57,151 bases of DNA from Mayfieldus sp038329895 (GTDB taxonomy: Bacteria > Actinomycetota > Thermoleophilia > Solirubrobacterales > 70-9), in the NCBI GenBank assembly GCA_038329895.1, contig JBBQNM010000007.1:1-57151 (forward strand), in the 5' to 3' direction. Each line of letters opens with the position of its first letter. Positions within the stretch are counted from its first letter, which is position 1. The position numbers were made by a program, and so were the translations under genes. A model generated the notes under the pieces. It did no database searches and was not told the origin of the DNA. It saw only the letters and a program-made list of their open reading frames with translations. This document shows, one piece after another, positions 33,094 to 42,230 of this stretch.

Positions 33094-35004
33094 TTAGCCG
33101 GCCCGTGGGACAGGAGTGGTCGGCGTCGTCGTCGTGGTCGGGGGCGGGGTCGGCGAGATGAAATGCCCGACGAAGATCGTCACCGTGCTGCCCTTCGTCG
33201 CCGTGCCGCCCGGCGACGGGAACTGGTCCACCACCTTGCCGTCCTGAGTCGCGACGTCGACGTCCTGCGACTGGACCGAAACGACAAAGCCCTTCGAGCG
33301 AAGCGTCGACACCGCACTCGATTGGGTCTTTCCGATCACGTTGGGCACCGTCGCCTTCGCCTGGCCGCTGGAGACGACGATCGTCACGGTCGAGCCCTGG
33401 TCGATCCGCTGGCCGGCGTCGGGCGCCTGCTGGAGCACCTGCCCCTGAGGCGCCTTGTCCTGGCGCTTGACCACGGACGGGACCAGACCGGCGCCGCGTA
33501 TCTCGGACTCGGCGATGGCTTGCGTCTCGCCGACCACAAGCGGGACGTCGACCTTCTTCGGGCCGCGCGAGACGGTGATCGTCACCTCCGAGCCCTGTCG
33601 GGCCAGGGACCCACCGGACGGGTCGCTGCTGATCACGGTACCCGTGGGGACGGTCTCCGACGCCGCCTTGACCTCCGCGACCTTGAAGTGCGCGGCCGCC
33701 AGCTTGCTCTCCGCGGCGGCCTGGTCGAGGCCGGCCACCGACGGAACCTTCGCCTGCCCGGGGCCCGCGTTGACGGTCAGGGTCACGGTCGGCTTGGTGC
33801 AGGAGAGCTTCAGAAGGTCGCAGCTCTGACTTGCCTGCCCCGCCGGCGGGTCCTGCTCGAGCACGATGTCCTTCCGCGCCAGGCGATGAACGGTGTCCGT
33901 TTGCACGTCGAACCCCTTCACCCCCAGCACCGTCTTGGCGTCGGAGAGGTTCTGCCCGAGCACGTCGGGGACGTCGGCCTTCGGGGCGCTGCGCTGGCTG
34001 AGGATCAGGCCGACGACCAAGCCGAGCAGGATCGCCCCCACGACCCAGCGCCAGCGGCGCCGACCTTCCTCGTCCTCGGCCCCCGGGGGAGTCGGCCCAC
34101 CATCCGCGACGGCGGCCTCGGTCGGCGCCAACACAGGTGGCAGGGGCGCGAAGGTCGCGGTGGACCCCGGAGGCGCCGAGGCCGGGTCGCGCTCCGCCGC
34201 CTCGAGGGCGGCGATGAACCCCTCAGCGTCGGCGAACCGCTGCCCCGGGTCCTTGGCGAGCGCCCGCATGACGACCGCATCGAGGGCCGGCGAGACCTGC
34301 GGGTTGAGCGCGCTGGGGCGCTGGGGCACCTGGGAGACCTGCTTGAGAGCCACGGCGACCGTGCTGTCACCCTCGAACGGGACCTGGCCCGTCAGCGCCT
34401 CGTAGAGGATTACGCCGATCGAGTAGATGTCGGACGACGGCGTCACGTCCAGCCCCTGGGCCTGCTCGGGGGACAGGTAATGCGCGGTCCCCATCACCGA
34501 TCCGGTCTGGGTGATCTCCGAGACGCCGGCGCGGGCGATGCCGAAGTCGGTGACCGTCGCGTGGCCCTCCGAGTCAACGATCACGTTCTGGGGCTTGAGG
34601 TCGCGGTGCACGATGCCGTGACGGTGCGCGAAGCGAGCCGCCTCGAGGATCTGGCGCACGAGCGCGACTGCGGCGGCCGGGGTGAGGCCGGCGTCGATCA
34701 GCTCCTTCAGCGAGCGCCCCTCGAGGTACTCCATCGCGATGTAGTAGGTGCCGTTGACGGCGCCGCGGTCGAACACGCCGACCACGTTGGGGTGCTGAAG
34801 GCCGGCCACTGCCTCCGCCTCACGACGGAAGCGCTGCACGAACTCCTGGTCCTGGGCGAAGCGGTGGTGCAGGACCTTGAGCGCAACCTTGCGCTGCAGA
34901 TGGGTGTCCTCGGCGACCCAGACGTCGGCCATGCCGCCGGAGCCGATCCGACCGATGACCCGGTAACGGTTGTCGACCAGCTGATTCTCGGCGACCTCAG
35001 GCAC
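33094..35004 (-). CDS. pknB: Ser/Thr protein kinase PknB with four PASTA repeats
   Basis: This membrane kinase senses wall fragments and phosphorylates division and wall proteins. The kinase domain (about 14-280) has GSGGMADVW, ALKVLHHRF, HRDLKPQN and DFGIARAG. A Pro/Ala-rich juxtamembrane segment is followed by a membrane helix near 340-358. Four PASTA repeats then begin at VPDVLGQ, VPSVAGL, VPLVVGE and VPNVIGK, and a Thr/Pro tail ends the protein. PASTA repeat 1 carries an extra cysteine pair. The start is GTG, 2 nt after the pbpA stop. The operon context matches actinobacterial pknB. Confidence 0.96.
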   Translation of the reverse strand: MPEVAENQLVDNRYRVIGRIGSGGMADVWVAEDTHLQRKVALKVLHHRFAQDQEFVQRFRREAEAVAGLQHPNVVGVFDRGAVNGTYYIAMEYLEGRSLKELIDAGLTPAAAVALVRQILEAARFAHRHGIVHRDLKPQNVIVDSEGHATVTDFGIARAGVSEITQTGSVMGTAHYLSPEQAQGLDVTPSSDIYSIGVILYEALTGQVPFEGDSTVAVALKQVSQVPQRPSALNPQVSPALDAVVMRALAKDPGQRFADAEGFIAALEAAERDPASAPPGSTATFAPLPPVLAPTEAAVADGGPTPPGAEDEEGRRRWRWVVGAILLGLVVGLILSQRSAPKADVPDVLGQNLSDAKTVLGVKGFDVQTDTVHRLARKDIVLEQDPPAGQASQSCDLLKLSCTKPTVTLTVNAGPGQAKVPSVAGLDQAAAESKLAAAHFKVAEVKAASETVPTGTVISSDPSGGSLARQGSEVTITVSRGPKKVDVPLVVGETQAIAESEIRGAGLVPSVVKRQDKAPQGQVLQQAPDAGQRIDQGSTVTIVVSSGQAKATVPNVIGKTQSSAVSTLRSKGFVVSVQSQDVDVATQDGKVVDQFPSPGGTATKGSTVTIFVGHFISPTPPPTTTTTPTTPVPRAG

Positions 35005-35006
35005 GC

Positions 35007-36455
35007 CTACTGCCCTTCACTGAGGATCGTCTCCATCACCGCGCGGGTGATCGGTCCGGCGACCTGGGCGCCGAAGCTCGAGGTGCACTCGATCGTCGCC
35101 GCCACCGCGATCTTCGGGTCGTCGGCCGGTGCGAAACCGATGAACCAGGCCTGGTTCGGAAGCGAGCACCCTTCTCGCCCGCTGCCCAGCTCGGCGGTTC
35201 CGGTCTTCCCCGCGACGTGAAGCGAGGATGGGAAGACGCCGGCGGCCGTGCCGTCGTTGACCACGTTTTGCATCATGTCGTTGAGCTCGGTCGCCGTCTC
35301 GGGCTTCATCACCTCCGATTGCACGGTCGGGTTCATGCGTTTGACGGTGCGGCCGTCGGGGTCGACGACGCGGTCCCAGAGCTGCGGTCGCATCAGCTCG
35401 CCGCCGTTGGCGACCGTCGCCGCCACCTCCGCCATCTGAAGCGGGGTGACGAACAGGCGCTCCTGGCCGATCGCGACGCGACCGATGTCGATCGCGTCGC
35501 CGGGGCCCACCAGGTGGCCGTTGTCATAGACACCGCTGATTGCCAGCTCGTCGTTCGGCAGGTCGATCTGGGGCTTCGAGTTGAAGCCGAAGCGGTCCAT
35601 GTACTTGTACATCGTCGCCGTGCCCAGCTTCTCCCCCACCTGCGCGAACACGGTGTTCACCGAGTTGGTCAGCGCGTCGGTGAGCGAGATCGGGCCGAAC
35701 TGCTCGCCTCCCGAGTTGGAGAGCGGAATACCCTCGATCGTGATCGGCGAGCTGCCGTTGATCACCGAATCGGGCGTGAACTTTCCGCTGTCCAGGGCGG
35801 CGGTCGTGGTGACGACTTTCATCGTCGAGCCCGGTGCGTAGCCGCTCTGGGTCGCGCGGTCGAGCAGCGGCGCCGAGGTGTCCTTGTTGAGCTGGGCGAA
35901 GTGATTGAGGATCTGGTTGGGGTCATAGGGCGGCTGGCTGACCAGGGCCCGGACCCTTCCGGTCTGCGGCTCGATCGCCACCACGGCGCCCGCACGTCCA
36001 GCGAGCTGATCGAGGGCCACACGCTGCGCCGCCGGGTCGAGAGAGGAGACGATGTTGTCGCCCTGCTGCCGTTGTCCCTGGAGCTGGTCGAGGATCGAGG
36101 TGAACTCCGACTTGTTGCCGACCAGTTCGTCGTTGTGGTAGCGCTCGAACCCGGCCTGGCCCCGATCGAGGAAGCTGTAGCCGATCGGGTGCCCGAACAG
36201 ACTGCCCTCGGGGTAGTGACGCACATAGAAGCGGCTGGCCCCCCTGCCCTCCCTGGCCGAGCGAGCGAGCACCGAGCCGTCGTCGGCGAAGATCGTTCCG
36301 CGGTGCACCTGCAGCTCCTCGAGCAGCGGGCGGCGGTTGACGCGCTTGTCCTTCAGCGCCTGGGCGTCGAACACCGACCAGTAGGACGTAAAGCCGATCA
36401 ACACCGCGAACATCAGCACGATCAGCCCGTACAGCTTTGCGACCTGGGCGTTCAC
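35007..36455 (-). CDS. pbpA: Class B penicillin-binding protein (PbpA/PBP2-like)
   Basis: This transpeptidase cross-links peptidoglycan together with a SEDS polymerase. The 482-residue protein has an N-terminal membrane helix (about 8-26), a short dimerisation domain and a transpeptidase domain. STMK is at Ser210-Lys213, SVN at 265-267 and KTG at 417-419. Its modest size and the lack of PASTA domains match actinobacterial PbpA. The FtsW/RodA gene is directly upstream, forming the usual SEDS-bPBP pair. Confidence 0.94.
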   Translation of the reverse strand: MNAQVAKLYGLIVLMFAVLIGFTSYWSVFDAQALKDKRVNRRPLLEELQVHRGTIFADDGSVLARSAREGRGASRFYVRHYPEGSLFGHPIGYSFLDRGQAGFERYHNDELVGNKSEFTSILDQLQGQRQQGDNIVSSLDPAAQRVALDQLAGRAGAVVAIEPQTGRVRALVSQPPYDPNQILNHFAQLNKDTSAPLLDRATQSGYAPGSTMKVVTTTAALDSGKFTPDSVINGSSPITIEGIPLSNSGGEQFGPISLTDALTNSVNTVFAQVGEKLGTATMYKYMDRFGFNSKPQIDLPNDELAISGVYDNGHLVGPGDAIDIGRVAIGQERLFVTPLQMAEVAATVANGGELMRPQLWDRVVDPDGRTVKRMNPTVQSEVMKPETATELNDMMQNVVNDGTAAGVFPSSLHVAGKTGTAELGSGREGCSLPNQAWFIGFAPADDPKIAVAATIECTSSFGAQVAGPITRAVMETILSEGQ

Positions 36456-36513
36456 AGCACCAACCCAAGTTCGCGCTCGGCCCCGCAGAATGCTCCTTTG
36501 GTGAGCCTCGCGC

Positions 36514-37851
36514 TCATGACGGCACCGGTAGGGGCTCGCCGTCGGGGCCGCCCACGAGCTGGCGGCGCGCGCGGTCGGAGATCAGCAGCAGCAGCGCCAG
36601 CAGCACGAAGTTGGCGACGATCGAGCTGCCGCCGTAGCTGACGAAGGGCAGGGTGACGCCGGTCAGCGGTATCACCCTCGTCACCCCGCCGATGATCACG
36701 AATGCCTGGATCGCGAACACGGCGGTCAGCCCGGTGGCGAGCAGCTTCGAGAAGCCGTCGCTGGCGATGATCGCCGTCTTGAATCCGCGGGCGGCGATCA
36801 GCACATAGATCAGGCAGACCGCTGAGGCGCCGAACAGACCCAGCTCTTCGACGATCAGCGCGTAAATCGTGTCGGTCTGGGCGGCTGGCAGAAGCGCCAC
36901 CGGTGGATTGCTGCCGGGGATGAACAGCAGCGACTGCCCGAACCCCTGTCCGAACAGGCCGCCGTCAGCCTGGGCGAAGATCGACTGCAACACCTGGTAG
37001 CCGGATTGCTGGGGATGCTGGTAGGGGTCGAGCCAGACGTCGACGCGCTCGTGCACGTGCGGCACGGTGTTGGCGAAGAACCAGGCACCGACCAGGAACA
37101 TCGCCATCCCGATCACCACGAACGAGAAGCGCCCGGTGGCGACGTAGAGCAGCGCCAGGATTGCCGCGAAGAACATCAGCGAGCTGCCGAGGTCGCGGAT
37201 GTAGACGAGCATGAACATCGAAGCGCCCCAGATCACCAGCAACGGCCCGAAGTGCTTGAGGGGGGGCAACGTGACCCCCGCGACGCGACGCGCTCCCACG
37301 ATCAGCACCTCGCGGTGCTCGCGCAGGTAGCTGGCGAGGAAGATGACGATGCAGATCTTCGAGAACTCGGCCGGCTGGAACGAGACCGAGCCGACCTTCA
37401 CCCCCAGATAGGCGCCGTTGACCTGCTGTCCGATGCCGGGCAGCCGGGGCGCGAGCAGCAGCGCGATTCCGAGGGTGGCGATCAGGTAGCGGTAGCGCTC
37501 CAGCAGCTCGTAGTCGCGCAGGAAGTGGATCGTGAGGGCGAAGAGGACGAGGCCGAGCACGAACCAGTTCGCCTGGTCGCGGGCCAGGGTCTCGTCGATG
37601 CGGTAGATGACGATCAGCCCGAAGGCGGCGAGCAGCGCCATCAGCGGGAACAGGTAGGGATCCGCGTAGGGCAGCCGGGCCCGCAGATAGAGGTGGGCGG
37701 CGATGCAGATAGCCAGGAAGTAGGCGCCGTAGAGGATGCTGAGGTTGCCGAGACGGGTCCCCTCCTGGATGAACACGGCCGTGAATCCGGCGGTGAGCAG
37801 CAACGCCACCGGCACCAGCGCGATCAGCTCGCGGTTGCGGGCGCTTCTCAT
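36514..37851 (-). CDS. rodA: SEDS peptidoglycan glycosyltransferase (RodA/FtsW family)
   Basis: The 445-residue polytopic protein has about ten membrane helices. It contains SEDS motifs: VSFQPAEFSKICIVIFLASY, IRDLGSSLMFFAAILALLY, and GVTRVIPLTGVTLPFVSYGG near the C-terminus. It polymerises lipid II into glycan strands. Its place next to pbpA and the kinase favours the RodA-like (elongation) role, although FtsW and RodA cannot be split by motif alone. The PP2C gene lies 25 nt upstream. Confidence 0.93.
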   Translation of the reverse strand: MRSARNRELIALVPVALLLTAGFTAVFIQEGTRLGNLSILYGAYFLAICIAAHLYLRARLPYADPYLFPLMALLAAFGLIVIYRIDETLARDQANWFVLGLVLFALTIHFLRDYELLERYRYLIATLGIALLLAPRLPGIGQQVNGAYLGVKVGSVSFQPAEFSKICIVIFLASYLREHREVLIVGARRVAGVTLPPLKHFGPLLVIWGASMFMLVYIRDLGSSLMFFAAILALLYVATGRFSFVVIGMAMFLVGAWFFANTVPHVHERVDVWLDPYQHPQQSGYQVLQSIFAQADGGLFGQGFGQSLLFIPGSNPPVALLPAAQTDTIYALIVEELGLFGASAVCLIYVLIAARGFKTAIIASDGFSKLLATGLTAVFAIQAFVIIGGVTRVIPLTGVTLPFVSYGGSSIVANFVLLALLLLISDRARRQLVGGPDGEPLPVPS

Positions 37852-37876
37852 CGCCTCAGTGCGTGTTCGCGCTCAT

Positions 37877-39043
37877 TCATGGCAACGCTCCCTCGCTACG
37901 CTCGAGATCCTCGATCAGCGAGACGGCGTCGCTACGCGAACGCAGCTTGTGGCCGGTCACCGAGCCCTGCCGGTCCTTGGGCACCGAGCTGGTCTGGATC
38001 GGGCTCGCGTAGCGCTCCTGGTAGAGGCTGATGCCGAACGGCAGGTCGTAGGGCAGGCCCCGGTAAAGCGCCACACGCCCGCCGTCGTCGGTGCCCAGGA
38101 ACCAGATCTGGCGGTTGCCATACCAGGCCCCGAAGCCGACCGCGCCCAGCACCAGCAGCACCGCGAGCACCTTGGCGGCCCCCTTCAGCGCCCGCCGCGG
38201 GCCGCTTGGCCGGGCCTCGCGGCTGCGGGCCGCTGCGGCGGCACGCATCTCCTCGCCACGCAGCCCCTCGGCCTCGGCCGCCGGGCCGACCAGAGTCGGG
38301 TGCTCGGGCTCGGGGGCCGGCGCCCCGACCTCCTCGAGCTTGAATGCGATCGCGGTGATGTTGTCGCGCCCCCCGGCCCGGTTGGCCTCGTCGACCAGGG
38401 CTCGCACGGCCGCATCGAGGCTGGTCGAGGAGCGGAGGATCTGCGCGATCCGCTCTTCCCCGATCATCGTCGTGAGGCCGTCGGAGCAGACAAGGTAGAT
38501 GTCGCCGGGGCGCGCCGCGACCGTGCCAACGTCAGGCTCGACCTCGGCCTCGGGCCCCAGCGCCCGGGTGATGATCGAGCGCTGCGGGTGCTCCTCGGCC
38601 TGCTCGTCGGTGAGCTGACCCTTACGGCGCAGCTCCTCGACCAAGGAGTGGTCCTGAGTCAGCCGCTCCAGATTCGGGCCGCGCAGCCGGTATGCGCGGC
38701 TGTCGCCGATGTGACCGATCGCCACCTCCTCGCGCTCGGCGTCGACGATCGCCGCGGTGAGCGTCGTGCCCATGCCGGCGTGGCTCTCGTCGCTTGCGGC
38801 GTGGTCGTGGATCTTGCGGTTGGCTAACTCGAAGGCCTCCCGCAGGGCCGCCTCCGGTGGGCCGGACGGAAGGTCGCGGTCAAATGCCTCCGCCGCAATC
38901 CGCGAGGCCACCTCGCCGGCCTGGGCGCCCCCCATGCCGTCGGCCACCACGAACACCGGCGCCCGCACGTAGTAGGCGTCCTCGTTTGCCCGGCGCTGGC
39001 GGCCGGTATCGGTGCGGTATGCCTGGTCGGCGATCCTCAGCAT
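37877..39043 (-). CDS. PP2C-type Ser/Thr phosphatase (PstP-like)
   Basis: This metal-dependent phosphatase reverses PknB-type phosphorylation. The 388-residue protein has a PP2C domain (about 1-240) with TDTGRQRRANEDAYY, VFVVADGMGGAQAGEVAS, GTTLTAAIV, IGHIGDSRAYRL and LVCSDGLTTMIG, all metal ligands kept. An acidic and basic linker, a membrane helix near 295-312 and a 75-residue extracytoplasmic tail follow. This is the PstP architecture. The FhaB gene lies 11 nt upstream. Confidence 0.94.
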   Translation of the reverse strand: MLRIADQAYRTDTGRQRRANEDAYYVRAPVFVVADGMGGAQAGEVASRIAAEAFDRDLPSGPPEAALREAFELANRKIHDHAASDESHAGMGTTLTAAIVDAEREEVAIGHIGDSRAYRLRGPNLERLTQDHSLVEELRRKGQLTDEQAEEHPQRSIITRALGPEAEVEPDVGTVAARPGDIYLVCSDGLTTMIGEERIAQILRSSTSLDAAVRALVDEANRAGGRDNITAIAFKLEEVGAPAPEPEHPTLVGPAAEAEGLRGEEMRAAAAARSREARPSGPRRALKGAAKVLAVLLVLGAVGFGAWYGNRQIWFLGTDDGGRVALYRGLPYDLPFGISLYQERYASPIQTSSVPKDRQGSVTGHKLRSRSDAVSLIEDLERSEGALP

Positions 39044-39054
39044 CGGTCAAGCCC

Positions 39055-39531
39055 CTAGGTACCCGGTTCGAAGCGGAACTCGGTGTCGCCGATCCTGATC
39101 AGATCGCCGGCCACCAGCTCCGCCTCCCCGGCGAGGGCCTCGTCGTTGAGCAGCGTGCCGTTGGTCGACTTGAGGTCCTCGACATAGAAATGGCCACGGT
39201 GCGCGTAGATCCTGGCGTGTAGGCCGGAGGCGTAGCGGTCCTCGATCTGAACGTCCGCATCGCCCGAGCGACCGATCGACAGGCCCCCGAACAAATCGAA
39301 GCGCGAGCCAGCCTTCAGCCCACCGCCGCGCTCGACCACCAGCCAGCCCTCCTCGGAGGAGGAGCCATTGCCGTCCAGAAGCGGCGCTCCGTGCAGTCCC
39401 GTGGCGTCGGGTGCGGGCGCCGCCGTGCTGCGCAGGTCCTTGAGCGCGCTGCGCGCAATCCAGAGCAAGAACAGGTAGAGGACGGCGATGAAGCCGAACT
39501 TGAGCCCAACAGCGATCGGCTCGTAGTCCAC
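39055..39531 (-). CDS. fhaB: Membrane-anchored FHA-domain protein (FhaB/FipA-like)
   Basis: The 158-residue protein has an N-terminal membrane helix (about 10-28) and one C-terminal FHA domain (about 80-155). It carries the phosphothreonine-binding set LSIGRSGDADVQI, SGLHARIYAHRG and LKSTNGTLLND. It would recruit kinase substrates to the elongation complex at the membrane. Order and spacing with FhaA and PP2C match the actinobacterial operon. Confidence 0.92.
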   Translation of the reverse strand: MDYEPIAVGLKFGFIAVLYLFLLWIARSALKDLRSTAAPAPDATGLHGAPLLDGNGSSSEEGWLVVERGGGLKAGSRFDLFGGLSIGRSGDADVQIEDRYASGLHARIYAHRGHFYVEDLKSTNGTLLNDEALAGEAELVAGDLIRIGDTEFRFEPGT

Positions 39532-39540
39532 TGGCCCTGG

Positions 39541-40311
39541 CTACTGCTCGATGTCGAAGCTGAACGTGGAAGTGCCGACGGTGACTTCGTCCCCCGGACG
39601 CAAGCGGGAGGAGGTCACCTGACGCCCGTTGATCTTGACGCCGTTGGTGGAGCCGAGATCGGCGATATGCCAGTCGCCGGTCTCGGCCCGGCGCAGCTCC
39701 GCGTGGCGGCGCGAGACGTTGGGGTCCCGCAGAACGCAATCGCAGTCCTTGGAGCGCCCGATCACCGCCTTCGGCCCGTCGAGCACGTAGCGACGATCGC
39801 CAATCGAGACGATCGCTCGGGTTGAGACGAGCCCGGCCTCCGGTCGCTTGCGAGACCGATCCTTCTCGCGCTCGCGCACTGCGGAGTAGACCATCGTGTG
39901 GCCCTCTTCGCCCTGGCTGGGGGCCTCGCCCTCGTGGGAAGGCGGCTTGACGAGCCGGGTCTGGATGCCGAACTCGCCGAGCCGAAGTCGCTCGTCGGTC
40001 TGAAAGTTGACCGCCGGCCTCGTCAGCAGGTCATAGCTGCGCCGCCGAGCATGCTCGAGGAGGTAGCCGGACAGCTCCTGTTCGAGCGAGCGCTCATAGC
40101 CCTCCAGCTTCGTGCGGTCCTGCTTGGAGAGGTACACCGTGTACTCGTTCGGTACGTAGATCCGCGAAACCGAGGCGGTCTTGTGGGCATCCATTTCCTT
40201 GGCCAGCTTGCGGGCGAGCTCGACAGGCTGCACTTCGGAGGAAAAGGCGCGGCTGAACACGCCCTCGACGAGGCCTTCGATCCGTGCTTCGAGGTTGCGC
40301 AGAACGCTGAT
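39541..40311 (-). CDS. fhaA: FHA-domain protein with DUF3662 N-terminus (FhaA-like), apparent AUC start
   Basis: The 256-residue protein has an N-terminal DUF3662 domain (about 1-125, SVLRNLEARIEGLVEGVF, then ASVSRIYVPNEYTVYLS). A linker and a C-terminal FHA domain (about 170-255, AVIGRSKDCDCVL, SRRHAEL, STNGVKI) follow. It binds phosphothreonines placed by PknA/PknB-type kinases. No ATG, GTG or TTG exists in frame at the expected start. ATC at 40311 lies 7 nt after AAGGAG (40324-40319) and gives the expected N-terminus. The longer frame overlaps the upstream kinase gene. Confidence 0.9.
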   Translation of the reverse strand: MSVLRNLEARIEGLVEGVFSRAFSSEVQPVELARKLAKEMDAHKTASVSRIYVPNEYTVYLSKQDRTKLEGYERSLEQELSGYLLEHARRRSYDLLTRPAVNFQTDERLRLGEFGIQTRLVKPPSHEGEAPSQGEEGHTMVYSAVREREKDRSRKRPEAGLVSTRAIVSIGDRRYVLDGPKAVIGRSKDCDCVLRDPNVSRRHAELRRAETGDWHIADLGSTNGVKINGRQVTSSRLRPGDEVTVGTSTFSFDIEQ

Positions 40312-40370
40312 GGCGGGGCTCCTTGGCAGGGTCGCGGAGTCCGGGGCGCGAGAACGCCGCGCCCGAAATC

Positions 40371-42062
40371 CTACGAAAGTGTCGCTTCTCGACCGGCTTC
40401 CCGTAGCGGTGCCGGATCGGGTCCGAGCGTTGCCCCTCGTGGCTCTGCCGCGCCCCTGGCGCGCCAGACGACCACCGTGGCGACGACCGCGAGCACGGCC
40501 GCGGCCAGCACCCCGGGCGACGGACCGGCAGTGCTGGCCTGTAATCGCAGGGCAGCAACCAGCGCCGCGACCCACAGGAGCGCGCCCAGAAGGTCGAGGG
40601 CGGGACTGCGCCCACGCACGACCAGACCGAGTGCCAACGAACCCAGCGACCACAGCGCGACACCGAAAATGAAGGTGGGATCTGCCACCAGCGGAAGCAG
40701 CAGGTCACGCGCCGCCTGCCCGGCCGACTGCTGCCATCCGGCGGGCGCGACGTGCTGCGGACCGAACAGGAGCTTGCGGTCGAGGACGGACTCGGCGATC
40801 GCCACCCACGCGTAGCCCGCGGCGCCGAGCACAAGGCGGTCGCGAGCCCGGCCCGCCAGTCCGGCGAGCGCCGGGTAGATCGGTGCGGCACCCGCCAAGC
40901 CGAGTAACGGCGATGCGGCCGGCAGGGTAAGGGCGCGCCCGCCTGCGCCGAGCAGCAGCACCGGCGGGAGTGTCAGCACGGCGACCACGAGTGCCGCGCC
41001 GGGGCGACCAGCGGAGCCAGCCAGCCAGGCGACCAGCCCAGCGGCGCCCAACAGGTAGCCGAGGCGAGACCACAGAAGGGTCAGCAGTCCGGCGGCAACC
41101 GGGAGGAAGTAGGCCCAGGGCGGGCCGCTGTTCGGGGTGAAGATCATCGCCGCCCCGGTCAGCGCCGCGACCGCGCCGGCCCCCGCCAGCTCCGCCGGGC
41201 CCGCTGCCGCCAGCGCCCCAATCGCGTTGGCCAGAGATGGGCGCCGGCGTCGCGGTCGTGGCACGCTTCGCCCAGCCTCGAGATCGGGCAGCGCGTCCTC
41301 AACCGCCGTGGCGAGCTCCTCGAGCGGCGGGCGCAGCTCCGGGTCGGCCTCCAGGCAAGCATCGATCGCATCGACAAGCTGCGCTGGCAGGTCGGGGCGC
41401 AGCTCGGCAAGCGGCGACACCGGCTCGCCGATCGCCCGCGCGGTGGCCGCCGGCGTCGAGCGGGCATTGGGGTTCTCGCCGCTCCATGCTTCGTAGAGGG
41501 TGAGCGCGAGCGAGTAGACGTCGGCCGGCGGACCGGCGGCATCCCCCTCGGCCTGCTCCGGTGCCATGTAGGCGAGCGTGCCGACTATGTCGCCGGTCGC
41601 GGTAATCCCGGCTCCGTCGAGGAAGCGGGCGATGCCGAAGTCCATCAGCTTGGCTCGTCGCTCGTCGGCGGCGAGCAGGACGTTCTGCGGCTTGATGTCG
41701 CGGTGCACGACGCCGCGCGAGTGGGCGTGCTCCAGCGCGTCGCAGAGATCAGCGGCGGCCTCGCCGACGTCGCGGTCCGAGAGCTCCCCCTGACGTTGCA
41801 TCTCGGCCAGCGTTGCGCCGTCGATCAGCTCACTGACCAGGTAGGCGCTACGGCCGTCCTCTCCAAGCTCGTAGAGGGTGACGACGCTGGGGTGGTTGAG
41901 GCGAGCGACGGCCTGCGCCTCGCGCATCACCCGCTCCACCGGCTGACCGCCAAGCTCGATCACCTTCACCGCCACGTCGCGCTCCAGGCGCTCGTCCCAT
42001 GCCCGGTAGACCGTGCCAAACCCACCGCTTCCCAACCGCTCGCGGACCTTGAAACGGCTCAT
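40371..42062 (-). CDS. Ser/Thr protein kinase with a polytopic membrane tail
   Basis: The 563-residue protein has a cytoplasmic kinase domain (about 5-270) with GSGGFGTVY, VAVKVIELGG, HRDIKPQN, DFGIARFLD and APEQAEGD. A basic stretch and roughly 8 hydrophobic segments (about 285-530) follow, and no extracellular sensor domain. The multi-span C-terminus is unusual compared with single-pass PknA. It heads the Fha-PP2C-RodA-PbpA-PknB operon, the position held by pknA-type genes elsewhere. ATG 42062 was chosen because the kinase fold begins directly; GTG 42068 is an alternative. Confidence 0.9.
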   Translation of the reverse strand: MSRFKVRERLGSGGFGTVYRAWDERLERDVAVKVIELGGQPVERVMREAQAVARLNHPSVVTLYELGEDGRSAYLVSELIDGATLAEMQRQGELSDRDVGEAAADLCDALEHAHSRGVVHRDIKPQNVLLAADERRAKLMDFGIARFLDGAGITATGDIVGTLAYMAPEQAEGDAAGPPADVYSLALTLYEAWSGENPNARSTPAATARAIGEPVSPLAELRPDLPAQLVDAIDACLEADPELRPPLEELATAVEDALPDLEAGRSVPRPRRRRPSLANAIGALAAAGPAELAGAGAVAALTGAAMIFTPNSGPPWAYFLPVAAGLLTLLWSRLGYLLGAAGLVAWLAGSAGRPGAALVVAVLTLPPVLLLGAGGRALTLPAASPLLGLAGAAPIYPALAGLAGRARDRLVLGAAGYAWVAIAESVLDRKLLFGPQHVAPAGWQQSAGQAARDLLLPLVADPTFIFGVALWSLGSLALGLVVRGRSPALDLLGALLWVAALVAALRLQASTAGPSPGVLAAAVLAVVATVVVWRARGAAEPRGATLGPDPAPLREAGREATLS

Positions 42063-42230
42063 GATCACTGCGCCCACCACCGCTCCTTTGACTTCGGGAC
42101 GCGCCGCCCCAATCCTTGTCGGAAGGTCCGCAATCCCATCGGAAAGCCAAGAGCGCAACGTTTCCTGCGCACCGGCTGACCGGGGCGGCATACTCTCCGC
42201 GAGGCGAACCGACCCTGGGAGACTCACGCC

